A stretch of 57,480 nucleotides of DNA from Thermomicrobiales bacterium (GCA_019637585.1 JAHBVL010000015.1:1-57480); one strand, 5' to 3'. Shown: positions 16,631-26,125, numbered from the stretch's first letter. Program-made: numbers and translations. The notes: generated by a model from the letters alone, not told the origin.

Positions 16631-17788
16631 TCAGGCGAGCGGAATCGCCAGGTGGGGGAACCAGGTGCTCTTCAGGATCAGAATGCGGCGGACGCTCGCA
16701 TCGATCTGGTCCTCGGAAAGATCGCCCGCCAGCACCTTTTCCTTGGTGTGCGCGATCAGCTCCGTCAGCGGGACGGGTGATTGGGTGTACATGACCATGT
16801 CCATCCCGGCCGCGATCGAATTGGCGATCAACTCCTCCGGGGTGTAGGTCTGCATCGCGCCCATCACGAGGTCGTCGGTCAAAATCACGCCCCGGAAACC
16901 GAGATCGTTGCGCAGAACGTCGATCGTTTTGCTGGAGAAGGTCGTCGGCAGGGTGTCCCACTGCGGGAAAAGAAGATGACCGAGCATGATCATCTCGACA
17001 CCAACCGAAATCGCTGCCTCGAATGGCTTGGCGTCTGAGCTCAGCCACTCGTCGAGCGATACGTCGACGACGGGCAACCCCGAATGGGAATCGACGGAGG
17101 TTCGTCCGTGCCCCGGGAAGTGCTTGGCCGCGCTGGCGATCTTGCCGCGCCGCGATCCGCTGACAACCGCGGTGATTTTTTCGCTGACCAGGTCGGGATC
17201 GCTGCCAAAGGCCCGGCTGATCATCGTGCTGGTCGGCGAATAGGCGACATCGGCGACGGGCGCAAAATTCACGTTGAATCCGTACTCGCGCAGGAACTTG
17301 GCCCGGTCGATCGAGAATTTCCGGACATCGGTATCCGGCATCTGGCCAAGCTGGGTCGCGCCGGGAACCGGATCGCCCGGCACACGCGCTACCGGCCCGC
17401 CCTCCTGGTCGACAGCGATCAGTGGGGGCGCATATCGCCCGGTGCGCTGAATGGCGTCGATGTAGTTGCGGACCTCATCGAACGAACCGACATTGAATCC
17501 GAAGAAGAGGACGCCACCCGGTTGCACCTCCAGGAGGAGGTTTCGGTACCAATCGGTCATGCTCGTGTTGTTCACCTGGATGATGAACATCTGACCGATT
17601 TTCTCTTCGAGCGTCATCCGGTCGATGATGCGGTCGATTGTCTTGTAGGAAAGGAGCGGTTCCGCGGAGGCAACGTTCATTCCGGCCATCCCGGCGAAAG
17701 CGGCGATACCGCCGGCCATCAGGGACCGCCTGTTCAGCCGCACAGTGGACAGGTCGTCATCGTTGGAGAATCGTTTCACCGTTGTCAT
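16631..17788 (-). CDS. nagZ: Beta-N-acetylhexosaminidase, GH3 family
   Basis: A 385-residue glycoside hydrolase that removes N-acetylglucosamine from muropeptides or other beta-linked GlcNAc. The NagZ hallmark K-H-F-P-G-H-G-R-T (acid/base His loop) and nucleophile Asp in L-T-D-D-L-V-M-G-A-M are present. ATG 17788 gives an N-terminus with R-R-S-L-M and a hydrophobic segment ending A-S-A-E, resembling a Tat-type signal peptide. That suggests export, unlike the cytoplasmic NagZ of enteric bacteria. The neighbouring MFS carrier and GT17 gene on the same strand suggest a sugar-handling group. Confidence 0.9.
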   Translation of the reverse strand: MTTVKRFSNDDDLSTVRLNRRSLMAGGIAAFAGMAGMNVASAEPLLSYKTIDRIIDRMTLEEKIGQMFIIQVNNTSMTDWYRNLLLEVQPGGVLFFGFNVGSFDEVRNYIDAIQRTGRYAPPLIAVDQEGGPVARVPGDPVPGATQLGQMPDTDVRKFSIDRAKFLREYGFNVNFAPVADVAYSPTSTMISRAFGSDPDLVSEKITAVVSGSRRGKIASAAKHFPGHGRTSVDSHSGLPVVDVSLDEWLSSDAKPFEAAISVGVEMIMLGHLLFPQWDTLPTTFSSKTIDVLRNDLGFRGVILTDDLVMGAMQTYTPEELIANSIAAGMDMVMYTQSPVPLTELIAHTKEKVLAGDLSEDQIDASVRRILILKSTWFPHLAIPLA

Positions 17789-17852
17789 CCAGCGTGGATT
17801 ATGAGACCGAAGCCCGCGTATTCCCGTCAGTTCCTCGCACGTTCTGCATATC

Positions 17853-19151
17853 TCATGCAGACGTTTCGGCGATCGCACCGCGCCGGCTCTGCGGAAGCGC
17901 AGACGGAACGGCACCGGAGGTGACCGCCGGATGACGAGAATAATACACCCAGAAGAGCCCAACCGAGATTGCGGTGAAGATGACCAGGCTGACAAAGGTT
18001 GGATCGTAGCCTCTATTCACGATAATCCGGCCGCCCAGGTATGACGCCAAGGCAAACCCACCATTCCAGGCGGCCGATCGCCAACCGAAGACGCCGGACC
18101 GGGCGCGAGGTGGCAGGATCTCGCTGATGAAGGTGGAATCGATCGGCCAGGCGATGGAGATGCTGGCTTGCCGCACCAGGAACGCCATCACGGCAAAGCC
18201 GATGTTCGGGGCGAAGATGATCGCCAGATAGAACGGAATGATCGCCATTCTGAGCAGGAGAACCGCGTTGAGTGAACCCATGCGATTGGCCATCAGCGGC
18301 GCGGCCAGACCGATCATCGCGGCGACCAATCCACCCAGCGCGAAGATGAACCCGACTTGGTTGTCGGAGGCTCCGAGATCCTTCAGAAAAACATTGTAGA
18401 AGGGCTGCACCATGCCGACACCGATGCTCATCAGCGCGGCCACGGTGACGAACATGGCGACATCCATCCGGACCCGCTTGCGGGTTTCGGTCGATTCCGA
18501 CGCGGCTTCCGCGCGCGAGTCAGGACGGCTCCATCCCTGGCGCGGTTTGCCCATCATCAGCAGCGGGATCAGTCCCAGCGCAGCAATGAGCGATCCGGTG
18601 ATGATCGCGGCGCGGTAGGCCTGGAGCGAGCCGACTTCGATGGCCGGAATGATCCGGGCAACAGCCGATGGATAGAAGCCGCCGACCAGTGAGCCGATCA
18701 TCATCGAGAAGGAGATCAGGGAAAAAGAGATGGCGCTGACATACTGGCGTTCGTCCGCGTTGGAATACTCCATGACGAAGGGCATGATCGGATTGAAAAG
18801 TGTGGAGAGTCCGGCGCCGAAGAGAACGCCGAGCAGATAGAGGAGCCACGTTTGCTCGGCGATTCCCAGGAGGACCGACGCCAGCGAAAAAACGGCAAAA
18901 CCGGCGACGATGGTTCGCCACGGGCCGAATCGATTGATCCAGAACCCGATGGTCATCGCCGAGACCGCCATGGAGACCGTCTGCACGGCCCGCCATTCGC
19001 CGATGAAGTCTTCCCGGTGGCCCAGCTCGATCAGATAGAAGTTGAACACGAGTTCGATCGTGCCAAAGCCGATATTGGCCAGAAGGTTGTAGAGAAGAAA
19101 GAGCTTGAGGTCGAACGAGAATGAGAGCACGCGGCGCAGATACGCAGACAT
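17853..19151 (-). CDS. Major facilitator superfamily transporter
   Basis: A 432-residue polytopic membrane protein with about 12 hydrophobic helices in two halves, separated by a charged cytoplasmic loop near residues 200-235. The G-F-W-I-N-R-F-G-P-W-R segment between helices 2 and 3 corresponds to the MFS loop motif. The substrate is not evident. It lies 64 bases upstream of nagZ and could import or export amino sugars or muropeptides released by it; this is inferred from position only. Divergent from the Gfo/Idh/MocA gene. Confidence 0.88.
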   Translation of the reverse strand: MSAYLRRVLSFSFDLKLFLLYNLLANIGFGTIELVFNFYLIELGHREDFIGEWRAVQTVSMAVSAMTIGFWINRFGPWRTIVAGFAVFSLASVLLGIAEQTWLLYLLGVLFGAGLSTLFNPIMPFVMEYSNADERQYVSAISFSLISFSMMIGSLVGGFYPSAVARIIPAIEVGSLQAYRAAIITGSLIAALGLIPLLMMGKPRQGWSRPDSRAEAASESTETRKRVRMDVAMFVTVAALMSIGVGMVQPFYNVFLKDLGASDNQVGFIFALGGLVAAMIGLAAPLMANRMGSLNAVLLLRMAIIPFYLAIIFAPNIGFAVMAFLVRQASISIAWPIDSTFISEILPPRARSGVFGWRSAAWNGGFALASYLGGRIIVNRGYDPTFVSLVIFTAISVGLFWVYYSRHPAVTSGAVPSALPQSRRGAIAETSA

Positions 19152-19331
19152 CTGTTTCTCGCTCTTGACGGGTCAGCGATCCGCCGCAGCATAGCATCGT
19201 GGCGCGCTCTTCGTATCTGACCTTTGCCGGCACGGCGGCGGCGCTTGCCCATCCGGGCATTTCGCTCCACACTGCACCCGGCAACGACGGTCTCACTGGC
19301 CACGCATCTGAAAGCTGAGGAGCGCCCCCGA

Positions 19332-20354
19332 ATGAGCGATATCGCAGTTGGCATTGCCGGATTGGGGCGTTTCGGGCAGCTTCACGCAGGTGTGCTGAAC
19401 AGCCTGCCCGGAGTGCGGGTGGCGGCCGTTTTTGATCCCGGTCCTGATACACCGGAGATCGCCGCCCGCTTTGGCGCCCCGGCGGTGCTCCCCTCATTCA
19501 GGGACCTGCTCGATTTTCCCGGACTCGACTGTCTCTATATCGTCTCGCCGGAAGATACCCATGAGGCGATGATCACCGAGGCGCTGGAGGTCGGGCTGCC
19601 GATTCTTCTGGAAAAACCGCTGGCGTTGAGCTCGGCGAAAGGCGCGGAGATCGCGAGCATGGCCGAAGCGCGTGGAATCTTCATGCAGATCGGGTTCGTG
19701 CTCCGGTTCGAAGCCCGGCTGGCGTTCCTGCGCGACCAGATTCTCAATGGGTCGTTCGGGCGACTCGTCACCTTCCGGGCCAAGCGGAACTGCTCGCGCT
19801 CGTGGTACGACGTCTACGCCGACCGAGCCCATGCCGTTTATGAAACTGTGATCCACGATATCGACTATCTCCTCTGGATCGCTGGTTCGCCCTGCAAAAA
19901 GGTCTACGCCACGCAGCGCAATCTCTCCGGACGCACCTACCCCGACGCCACCATGGCCATCCTGACCTTCGAGGATGGGTTGATGGCGTCGATCGAAACC
20001 AGCTGGCTCGTTCCCGATCAAGCGCCCGCCAATGTGCTGACCAACAATTGGGGCGGCACCATCGACGCGGAGCTGGAGATCGTCGGAGAGCACCGCAGCG
20101 CTCGTTTGCGGACGCTCGAATCGGGTCTCGAGATCTGGGGCGATCAATACAGCCATCACCTCGACGCCGGGCTCTGGCCGGAGATCAATGGCGTCATCGC
20201 CGGAGCGATCCGGGCCGAAGACGAACACTTCATCAACATCGTGCGGACGGGCGAGTCATCGTCGATCACCTCGGTGACAGACGCTGTCGAGGGACTGAGG
20301 ATCGCCGAGGCGATCGAGCGAGCGGCGGCGACAGGCTCCATCATCGAACTGTAA
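19332..20354 (+). CDS. Gfo/Idh/MocA-family NAD(P)-dependent oxidoreductase
   Basis: A 340-residue dehydrogenase. The N-terminal Rossmann fold has G-I-A-G-L-G-R-F-G and the family EKP motif (L-L-E-K-P-L-A-L). The C-terminal domain contains V-I-H-D-I-D-Y-L-L-W with the catalytic-region Asp-His pattern typical of inositol 2-dehydrogenase-like members. The substrate is probably a polyol or sugar and cannot be fixed. ATG 19332 follows GAGGAGCG. The threonine aldolase gene starts 17 bases after its stop, so the two form an operon. Confidence 0.88.
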   Translation: MSDIAVGIAGLGRFGQLHAGVLNSLPGVRVAAVFDPGPDTPEIAARFGAPAVLPSFRDLLDFPGLDCLYIVSPEDTHEAMITEALEVGLPILLEKPLALSSAKGAEIASMAEARGIFMQIGFVLRFEARLAFLRDQILNGSFGRLVTFRAKRNCSRSWYDVYADRAHAVYETVIHDIDYLLWIAGSPCKKVYATQRNLSGRTYPDATMAILTFEDGLMASIETSWLVPDQAPANVLTNNWGGTIDAELEIVGEHRSARLRTLESGLEIWGDQYSHHLDAGLWPEINGVIAGAIRAEDEHFINIVRTGESSSITSVTDAVEGLRIAEAIERAAATGSIIEL

Positions 20355-20371
20355 ACAGGAGAAGGGACGAG

Positions 20372-21421
20372 ATGATCGATCTGAGCAGCGATACGTCGAC
20401 GCGACCCAGCCAGGCAATGCGCGAGTTCATGGCCGCTGCGCCGGTGGGCGACGAGCAACTCCGGGAAGACCCAACGGTCAATGAGCTGCAGGATTACACC
20501 GCGGAATTGACGGGCAAGGAAGCCGGACTCTTTGTTCCGTCGGGCACGATGTGCAATGCCATCGCCTACGCAGTTCACGCCAGGCCAGGCGAAGCGGTGA
20601 TTCTCGATCGTACCGCTCATCCGAACATCGCTGAAGGAGGGGGACCGGCTGTGCTGGCGGGACTGCTCCTCAGAACCGTCGACGGCACTCGGGGCGTCTA
20701 CGACCGGGATCAGGCGGCCCGGGTCGTGCATGCCGGCAATACGCACGCTTCTCGCACGGCGCTCATCTCCGTGGAAAACACCGCGAACATGGGTGGCGGC
20801 ATGATCTGGCCATTGGAAACACTGGCTGGGCTGCGTGACCTGGCAAACGAGCACGGTATGAAGATGCACATGGATGGCGCCCGATTGATGAATGCCGTGG
20901 TGGGCAGCGGCAATTCGGCGGCGACATTTGGATCGTACGTCGACACGGTGTGGATCGATCTGTCGAAGGGATTGGGAGCGCCAGTCGGGGCCGTGCTGAC
21001 CGGCAGCCGGGAATTCATCGAAGCGGGCCGGCTCTGGAAGCACCGGTTGGGTGGCGCGATGCGGCAGGCCGGGATCATCGCCGCGGCCGGGTTGTATGCG
21101 TTCAGGAACAATGTCGATCGGTTGGCGGAGGATCATGCCAACGCCAGACTCATCGCCGATCGAGTCGTGCAGACACCCGGGCTGGAACTGATCCGCTCAC
21201 CTGTGGAAACCAACATCGTCATCTTCAGTGTCGCGGGCACCGGTCTGACGGCTCGGGAGTATGCCGACCGGTTGCTGAAGGAGCACGACGTCCGGATTTC
21301 GCCCTACTACGACGTGTCGGTCGTTCGGGCGGTCACCCATCTCGATGCCAGCCGGGGCGACTGTGAAACCGCCGCCGAGGCGATCGCAGCCGTCGCGGAG
21401 AACGCGCTGAACGCGGCCTGA
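20372..21421 (+). CDS. ltaE: Low-specificity L-threonine aldolase
   Basis: A 349-residue PLP enzyme of the beta-eliminating lyase family that splits threonine or allo-threonine into glycine and acetaldehyde. Visible features are the I-D-L-S-S-D-T-S-T start, H-M-D-G-A-R-L-M-N-A cofactor Asp and Lys199 in D-L-S-K-G-L-G-A-P-V-G. ATG 20372 is preceded by AGGAGAAGGG. It is co-transcribed with the oxidoreductase upstream. Confidence 0.92.
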   Translation: MIDLSSDTSTRPSQAMREFMAAAPVGDEQLREDPTVNELQDYTAELTGKEAGLFVPSGTMCNAIAYAVHARPGEAVILDRTAHPNIAEGGGPAVLAGLLLRTVDGTRGVYDRDQAARVVHAGNTHASRTALISVENTANMGGGMIWPLETLAGLRDLANEHGMKMHMDGARLMNAVVGSGNSAATFGSYVDTVWIDLSKGLGAPVGAVLTGSREFIEAGRLWKHRLGGAMRQAGIIAAAGLYAFRNNVDRLAEDHANARLIADRVVQTPGLELIRSPVETNIVIFSVAGTGLTAREYADRLLKEHDVRISPYYDVSVVRAVTHLDASRGDCETAAEAIAAVAENALNAA

Positions 21422-21449
21422 CGGGGAGGTCCGGCGGAGAGCAAGGCCG

Positions 21450-22760
21450 CTACGCCGGATTGGCTTCCGCCGCGGTGAAGGTCTCGTCGAGGATGACGAT
21501 GGCCGCGTCGACATCGTCGTTGGTGACGATGAGGGGCGGGCTGATGCGCAGCGTGTTGCCATCCAGCCCCCCTTTGCCGACGATCAAACCGCGGCGCTTG
21601 GCCTCGCTGAGCACGGCGTTGGCGATGTCGGGCGCCGGTTCTTTGGTCTCTTTGTCCCGGACGAGCTCGACACCGACCATCAGTCCCATGCCCCGAACGT
21701 CGCCGATCGACCAGTGTCGCTCCTGCAGTTCCCACAGACGTTCTTTCAGGTGGGCGCCGACTACGAGCGCGTTTTCCCGAAGATTGTTGGTGGCGATGTA
21801 GTTGAGGTTGGCCAGGGCGGCTGTGCTGGCAATCGGATTGCCGCCGAAGGTGGAGAGACTCAGCGACCGGATCGATGACGCCAGTTCATCGGTGGCGATC
21901 AATCCGCCGATCGGGATGCCATTGGCCAGCCCTTTGGCGAACACCACCACATCCGGTTCGACGCCATACGCCTGGAATCCCCAATCGGCGACACCGAGCC
22001 GGCCCCACGCGGTTTGCACTTCATCACAGATGAACGGGATCCCCCATTTGTCGAGGATTTCCTTGACTCGCGTGAAGTACCCCTCGGGCGGTGTGATGAA
22101 ACCGCCGACGCCCTGAATCGGCTCGGCGATGAACGCGGCAGGATTGCCGCTGGTCGAGGTTCGGATCAGATCCTCCAGATCGATCGCGCAAGCGACGTCG
22201 CAGGAGGGATATTCGAGTCCGAATGGGCACCGGTAGCAATAGGGATTCCGGGCATAGTGAACCTGCAGCGGCGAAAGCGTGGTCGAGCGCCAGTGTCGCT
22301 GGCCGGAGGCATTGATCGTGGCGAACGACCGGCCGTGGTAGGAGTGCCGCAGCGCGATCAGCTCGTTGCTGTTGCGGTTGAGGGTCGTGACGAGGAGGGC
22401 GGCGTCGTTGGCCTCGGTGCCACTGTTGGTGAGGAAGACCTTATTCAGCTTGTCGGGCGTCATCGCTCGGAGTCGCTCGGCCAGCTCGATCTGGGACCGG
22501 ATCAGGAAGAGGGTCGAGGTGTGGGTGATGCGGTCGAGTTGCTCCTTGATGGCGTCGTTGATCTCTGGAACCGCGTGCCCGGTCGAAACAGTGACGATGC
22601 CGCCAAAGAAGTCGAGGTACTGCCGGCCGTCGCCGTCGTAGACGAACTGTCGCTCTCCCCGGCGAAGCTCGATTGGCTCGTCATAAAAGAGCGAAACCGA
22701 GGGGAAAAGACTCTCCCGGTGTCGTCGCAGGAGCTCTGACGCAGTTGGTTCCTCGGGCAC
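21450..22760 (-). CDS. Class III PLP aminotransferase, AGXT2/GABA-type
   Basis: A 436-residue aminotransferase with T-N-S-G-T-E-A-N-D, I-C-D-E-V-Q-T-A-W-G-R-L-G and the PLP lysine in V-F-A-K-G-L-A-N-G-I-P-I-G-G. The pattern, including R-H-S-Y-H-G-R-S, places it with alanine-glyoxylate/beta-aminoisobutyrate or 4-aminobutyrate transaminases; the substrate is uncertain. An insert with four cysteines (N-P-Y-C-Y-R-C-P, then Y-P-S-C-D-V-A-C-A) resembles the Cys-bearing segment seen in some AGXT2-like enzymes. GTG 22760 has a strong AGGAGG site; longer frames overlap the divergent gene's leader. Confidence 0.87.
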   Translation of the reverse strand: MPEEPTASELLRRHRESLFPSVSLFYDEPIELRRGERQFVYDGDGRQYLDFFGGIVTVSTGHAVPEINDAIKEQLDRITHTSTLFLIRSQIELAERLRAMTPDKLNKVFLTNSGTEANDAALLVTTLNRNSNELIALRHSYHGRSFATINASGQRHWRSTTLSPLQVHYARNPYCYRCPFGLEYPSCDVACAIDLEDLIRTSTSGNPAAFIAEPIQGVGGFITPPEGYFTRVKEILDKWGIPFICDEVQTAWGRLGVADWGFQAYGVEPDVVVFAKGLANGIPIGGLIATDELASSIRSLSLSTFGGNPIASTAALANLNYIATNNLRENALVVGAHLKERLWELQERHWSIGDVRGMGLMVGVELVRDKETKEPAPDIANAVLSEAKRRGLIVGKGGLDGNTLRISPPLIVTNDDVDAAIVILDETFTAAEANPA

Positions 22761-22858
22761 GGTGTTCCTCCTGTTCTGTTTTCGGTAGGATACTCTCCAG
22801 AGGAAACCTGTACCCGAAGTCGACACCCACGTTCAGATATCCGGAGGGGACGCGCGCA

Positions 22859-23878
22859 ATGGCAACCACGACGGTCGAAATGAGCGAGCGATACCAGCGA
22901 ATCGACGACCGCCTGAAGGCCGGAGGGGTCGTCGTGCTGGATGGCGGCATCGGCTCCGAGCTGCAGGAGGTGGGGTACCCGGAAAAGCAGGAAGACCGGC
23001 GCGGCAACTACACCTGGGGCAGTCTGGCGATCGAAGAAGCGCCGGACAAGCTGATCGAAGTGCATCGCCGGTTCGCAGAGGCCGGCGCCGACGCGCTGGA
23101 AACGCACACCTTTGCCCTCAATCGCATTTTCTCCGCGGTCGAGCTGGGCAAGATCGATCTGCCGCGGGATCGCTGGAAAGATCTGGCGATCGAGTCGGTT
23201 CGTCTGGTTCGTGAAGGAGCCAGAAAAGGGGGCAACCCGGACGCGCTGGCTGTTTTTGCCTGCCGGACGATGGACTGGCCCCCCGAACAGCAGGAAGAAG
23301 CGAACGACTACGAGGGGACCTATGTGCCGCTCGATATGGAACGCTATCTGAAACCACTTGCCGAGACACTGGCCAATGCCACCGGCGACGACAAACCCGA
23401 TGTCGTGTTGATGGAGATCCAGAAAGAGATTCCGGAGAATCTGGAGTTTCCGGACTATCAGGTCTTTCTCGATACCGGAATTCCGCTCTGGATCGCCTAC
23501 CGGCGCACGATCGGCAAGATCGTCGGCGTCGCTGGTGAGACGATCAGTGAGGATGGCGATCGCTTCGGGCATGCGGCAAAGAAATTCGAGGAGATGGGCG
23601 CGTCGGCGGTGCTGGTCAACTGCCTGCCGCCGAAGCTGGTCGACGGCGTCGGCACCTGGCTGCGCCAGTTCACCGACATCACCCTCGGCGCGTATCCGAA
23701 TATGGGGTCATATATCTTCTACGAGTGGGACTGGACCGTTTGCCCGTCGCCAGATGAGTTCGCGGCATTTGCTCGCACCTGGATCGACGAAGGTATGCAG
23801 ATCATCGGGGGTTGCTGCGGCACGCGCCCTGCGCACATCCGGGCACTGGCGGATGCGGTCAACGCGGCCGCTGTCTGA
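22859..23878 (+). CDS. Homocysteine S-methyltransferase family protein
   Basis: A 339-residue zinc-dependent methyltransferase-type barrel. The metal cysteines are Cys255 in V-N-C-L-P-P and Cys319/Cys320 in G-G-C-C-G-T, and L-D-G-G-I-G-S-E-L is the N-terminal signature. The family includes MmuM, BHMT and the MetH homocysteine module; the methyl donor is unknown. ATG 22859 is preceded by GGAGGGG. It is divergent from the class III aminotransferase and is followed 24 bases later by a DNA-binding regulator. Confidence 0.88.
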   Translation: MATTTVEMSERYQRIDDRLKAGGVVVLDGGIGSELQEVGYPEKQEDRRGNYTWGSLAIEEAPDKLIEVHRRFAEAGADALETHTFALNRIFSAVELGKIDLPRDRWKDLAIESVRLVREGARKGGNPDALAVFACRTMDWPPEQQEEANDYEGTYVPLDMERYLKPLAETLANATGDDKPDVVLMEIQKEIPENLEFPDYQVFLDTGIPLWIAYRRTIGKIVGVAGETISEDGDRFGHAAKKFEEMGASAVLVNCLPPKLVDGVGTWLRQFTDITLGAYPNMGSYIFYEWDWTVCPSPDEFAAFARTWIDEGMQIIGGCCGTRPAHIRALADAVNAAAV

Positions 23879-23902
23879 GCGATGGGAGACGGGGAGCCAC
23901 CG

Positions 23903-24376
23903 ATGAGCGACGACGCTCGCAAAGGAACGCGAAGACGGCGGGGAACGTCGGCGGTGTCGCTCGGCCAGTGGTTGCGCCGTGAGCGGCTGAACCAGCAGCT
24001 GAGTCAGACGGAACTGGCCGCGCGAGCCAATCTGAGTCGCTCCTATGTCTGCAACATCGAACGGGGCTACGACATCCAGCCGAGTATCGACGCGCTCGAC
24101 CGGCTGGGTGCGGCGCTTTCGGTCAGCCGCTCGGAAATCCTGGCCGCGGCCGGCATTCTCGAGCCGGCCGGTGGGTTGCCGGCCGACGATCGGGATGCAC
24201 GCCTGATGACGCTGCTTCGCTCGCTCACGCCGGACGACCGGGATGCGGTCGAGCGATTCGCCCGTTTCCTGCAGTCGGAGGAGCGTCGCTGGAATCAGCC
24301 CCGATTGCTCGAGGAAGACGATCCCTCCCCGATCCAGGAAGGCCCAACCCTCTTCGACGCCCTCGAATCGTCGTAG
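23903..24376 (+). CDS. XRE-family helix-turn-helix transcriptional regulator
   Basis: A 157-residue cytoplasmic DNA-binding protein. Residues about 18-75 form a Cro/C1-type helix-turn-helix (L-G-Q-W-L-R-R-E-R, L-S-Q-T-E-L-A-A-R-A, S-Y-V-C-N-I-E-R-G). The C-terminal half is acidic and helical and may mediate dimerisation or sensing. ATG 23903 has GGGGAG 7 bases upstream; ATG 23882 is an alternative. It might control the adjacent methyltransferase gene, inferred only from position. Confidence 0.85.
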   Translation: MSDDARKGTRRRRGTSAVSLGQWLRRERLNQQLSQTELAARANLSRSYVCNIERGYDIQPSIDALDRLGAALSVSRSEILAAAGILEPAGGLPADDRDARLMTLLRSLTPDDRDAVERFARFLQSEERRWNQPRLLEEDDPSPIQEGPTLFDALESS

Positions 24377-24398
24377 CGGCGATCCCTTGTGGTCGCCG

Positions 24399-24442
24399 AC
24401 GGTCCGGAGGACCGTAAATTGCCATCGTTCACTACGATGGCA
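24399..24442. terminator. Two tandem hairpins between convergent genes
   Basis: A 7-bp stem with a GGA loop (24399-24415) is followed by an 8-bp stem with a 7-nt loop (24420-24442). They lie 22 bases after the regulator stop and could end transcription from both sides. The remaining 150 bases to the next gene show no feature. Confidence 0.5.
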
Positions 24443-24593
24443 TGAGTTGGACTCCGTGTGCGAATGTTGCGGTTGTGGCTCCGTTCCTCTCCACTTCGTT
24501 GCGCTCCATTCCGCCACCGGCGGGGACAAGCCGCCGCCGCTACTGCGACCTCGTGGGTGCGGTTGTGGTTTCGGCAATTCGCGGGAGCGTCGG

Positions 24594-24938
24594 CTATTCC
24601 GCGATGTGGCTTTGGAGTTCCTCTGACACGAGGACGATGGCGTCGGCAATTTTGGCGAAGGCCGGGACGAGGCGATCCTGCTCCTCGGGTGCGTTCCACG
24701 ATGCCTCGAACGTCTCGATCGACTCGTAGTACGCCTCGGTGACAAACCGCCAGGGCGCCTGTGCCGACGCGGGGCGGTTGGGACCGACCATTGCCGTGCC
24801 GACGATGCGATAGAAGTCCCCTTTGAGCACGCCGGGCGTCTTGACGTTGGCGGCGTTGTGGTCACCCATGCGCCAGCGCAGAAAGGCTTCTTCGTCGGTG
24901 CCCGGCGGCAGGTTGTAGAGAACGGTGACCTTGACCAT
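24594..24938 (-). CDS. EthD-like small dimeric alpha/beta-barrel protein
   Basis: A 114-residue single-domain protein beginning M-V-K-V-T-V-L-Y-N-L-P-P-G-T-D-E-E-A-F, followed by a histidine-containing helix (M-G-D-H-N-A-A-N) and an E-A-Y-Y-E-S-I-E-T-F strand-helix unit. This is the pattern of EthD and related ferredoxin-like dimeric proteins that take part in oxidation or ring modification. ATG 24938 follows GGGAG. It lies 17 bases downstream of the monooxygenase-like gene, with proC upstream of that, so all three are probably one transcript. Confidence 0.72.
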   Translation of the reverse strand: MVKVTVLYNLPPGTDEEAFLRWRMGDHNAANVKTPGVLKGDFYRIVGTAMVGPNRPASAQAPWRFVTEAYYESIETFEASWNAPEEQDRLVPAFAKIADAIVLVSEELQSHIAE

Positions 24939-24955
24939 GATGGGACTCCCTCTGC

Positions 24956-25252
24956 TCAACCGGCGGGTTCGACGAGCGAAAAGAGCTCCCGCTGCCGGTC
25001 GACCAGACGGGGCACGACTTCACCGAGCACGATCCGGTTGAACGGCTCTGTTTCACGGTGAGCCGCGAAGGCGTCCTCGTCGGTGTACTGCTCGTAGAGG
25101 AGAAACCGAGCCGGATCGTCGATCGAGCGGTTGATGATGTAGGCGTGGCACCCTGGTTCCTCGAGCGCGTGCGGAATCATGCTCGCCAGGAGCTCGGCGA
25201 CGGCATCAGCTTCACCTGGATCGGTCGTGAATCGGGCGACGACAACGTACAT
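24956..25252 (-). CDS. Antibiotic biosynthesis monooxygenase (ABM) domain protein
   Basis: A 98-residue ABM-fold protein (Y-V-V-V-A-R-F-T-T-D-P-G, G-C-H-A-Y-I-I-N, F-L-L-Y-E-Q-Y-T-D-E-D-A-F-A-A-H). Members are small cofactor-free monooxygenases or stress and quinone-related proteins; the substrate is unknown. It starts 3 bases after the proC stop, so translation is coupled or nearly so. Confidence 0.87.
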   Translation of the reverse strand: MYVVVARFTTDPGEADAVAELLASMIPHALEEPGCHAYIINRSIDDPARFLLYEQYTDEDAFAAHRETEPFNRIVLGEVVPRLVDRQRELFSLVEPAG

Positions 25253-25255
25253 TGC

Positions 25256-26125
25256 TTACTCTTTCTCGTCCTGGGACTCGGACAGCGTGCGGGTGCGCTG
25301 ATAGGCGGCATAGACCGCTTTCGAATAGATCGTTCTCAAACTGCCCTTTTCCATCTGGTAGATCGCTTCCGCCGACGTTCCACCGGGGGAGGTGACCATG
25401 TTGCGCAGCTCGGCCATATGCTTGCCCGATGCGCGGGCGAAATCGACCGATCCCCCGACAGTCTGCAGCACGATCTGCTCGGCGATGCGGCGCGGAAAAC
25501 CCATGTGCACGCCGGCATCGATGAGCGATTCCATCATCAGGAAGACATAGGTCGGTCCGGTCCCGGAGAGGGCCGTGGCCATGTCGACATACTTTTCGTC
25601 CTCGACCCAGAGTTCTTCGCCGAGCGCGCCGAGCACTGCCCGGATGCTGGTCATCGCGTCCTCGGAGACTGACGGGGTGGATGTCCAGACCATCATCCCT
25701 TCCCCGACCTGCGCTGGCGTATTTGGCATCACCCGCACGATCGCGTCATGTCCGAGACCGTTCGACAGCGTTTTGATCGTGGCGCCGGCCAGAATGGAGA
25801 GAACGGTCTGGCCCGGCGTCAGCACGCCGCTGAGCTGCCGCATGATCGGTTTGAGCACCTGGGGTTTGATGGTGAGAAGAATCAGGTCGCTTTCTTCGGC
25901 AACCTGGGCATTGCTCTCCGTGGTGCGCACCCAGTGACGACTCGTCAGCTCGTCGCGACGTTGTTGCCGCGGATGGGAAACGATGATCTGATCCGGGGCC
26001 ACGAGGCGGCGGTCGAGGAGCCCCGCGATCATGGCTTCGGCCATCACGCCGCCGCCGATGAATCCGATGCGGGTTCCGTTCAGCGTCGCCGGTGGCGTTT
26101 CGGTATCGGTGGTCTCGGTTGGCAC
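25256..26125 (-). CDS. proC: Pyrroline-5-carboxylate reductase
   Basis: A 289-residue NAD(P)H-dependent enzyme for the last step of proline synthesis. The Rossmann motif G-F-I-G-G-G-V-M-A-E-A-M, the R-V-M-P-N-T-P loop and the C-terminal signature S-G-T-G-P-T-Y with V-T-S-P-G-G-T-S-A-E-A are all present. GTG 26125 is preceded by GGAGGAG on the minus strand and gives a normal length; longer frames lack family similarity. It leads the proC-ABM-EthD group. Confidence 0.95.
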   Translation of the reverse strand: MPTETTDTETPPATLNGTRIGFIGGGVMAEAMIAGLLDRRLVAPDQIIVSHPRQQRRDELTSRHWVRTTESNAQVAEESDLILLTIKPQVLKPIMRQLSGVLTPGQTVLSILAGATIKTLSNGLGHDAIVRVMPNTPAQVGEGMMVWTSTPSVSEDAMTSIRAVLGALGEELWVEDEKYVDMATALSGTGPTYVFLMMESLIDAGVHMGFPRRIAEQIVLQTVGGSVDFARASGKHMAELRNMVTSPGGTSAEAIYQMEKGSLRTIYSKAVYAAYQRTRTLSESQDEKE

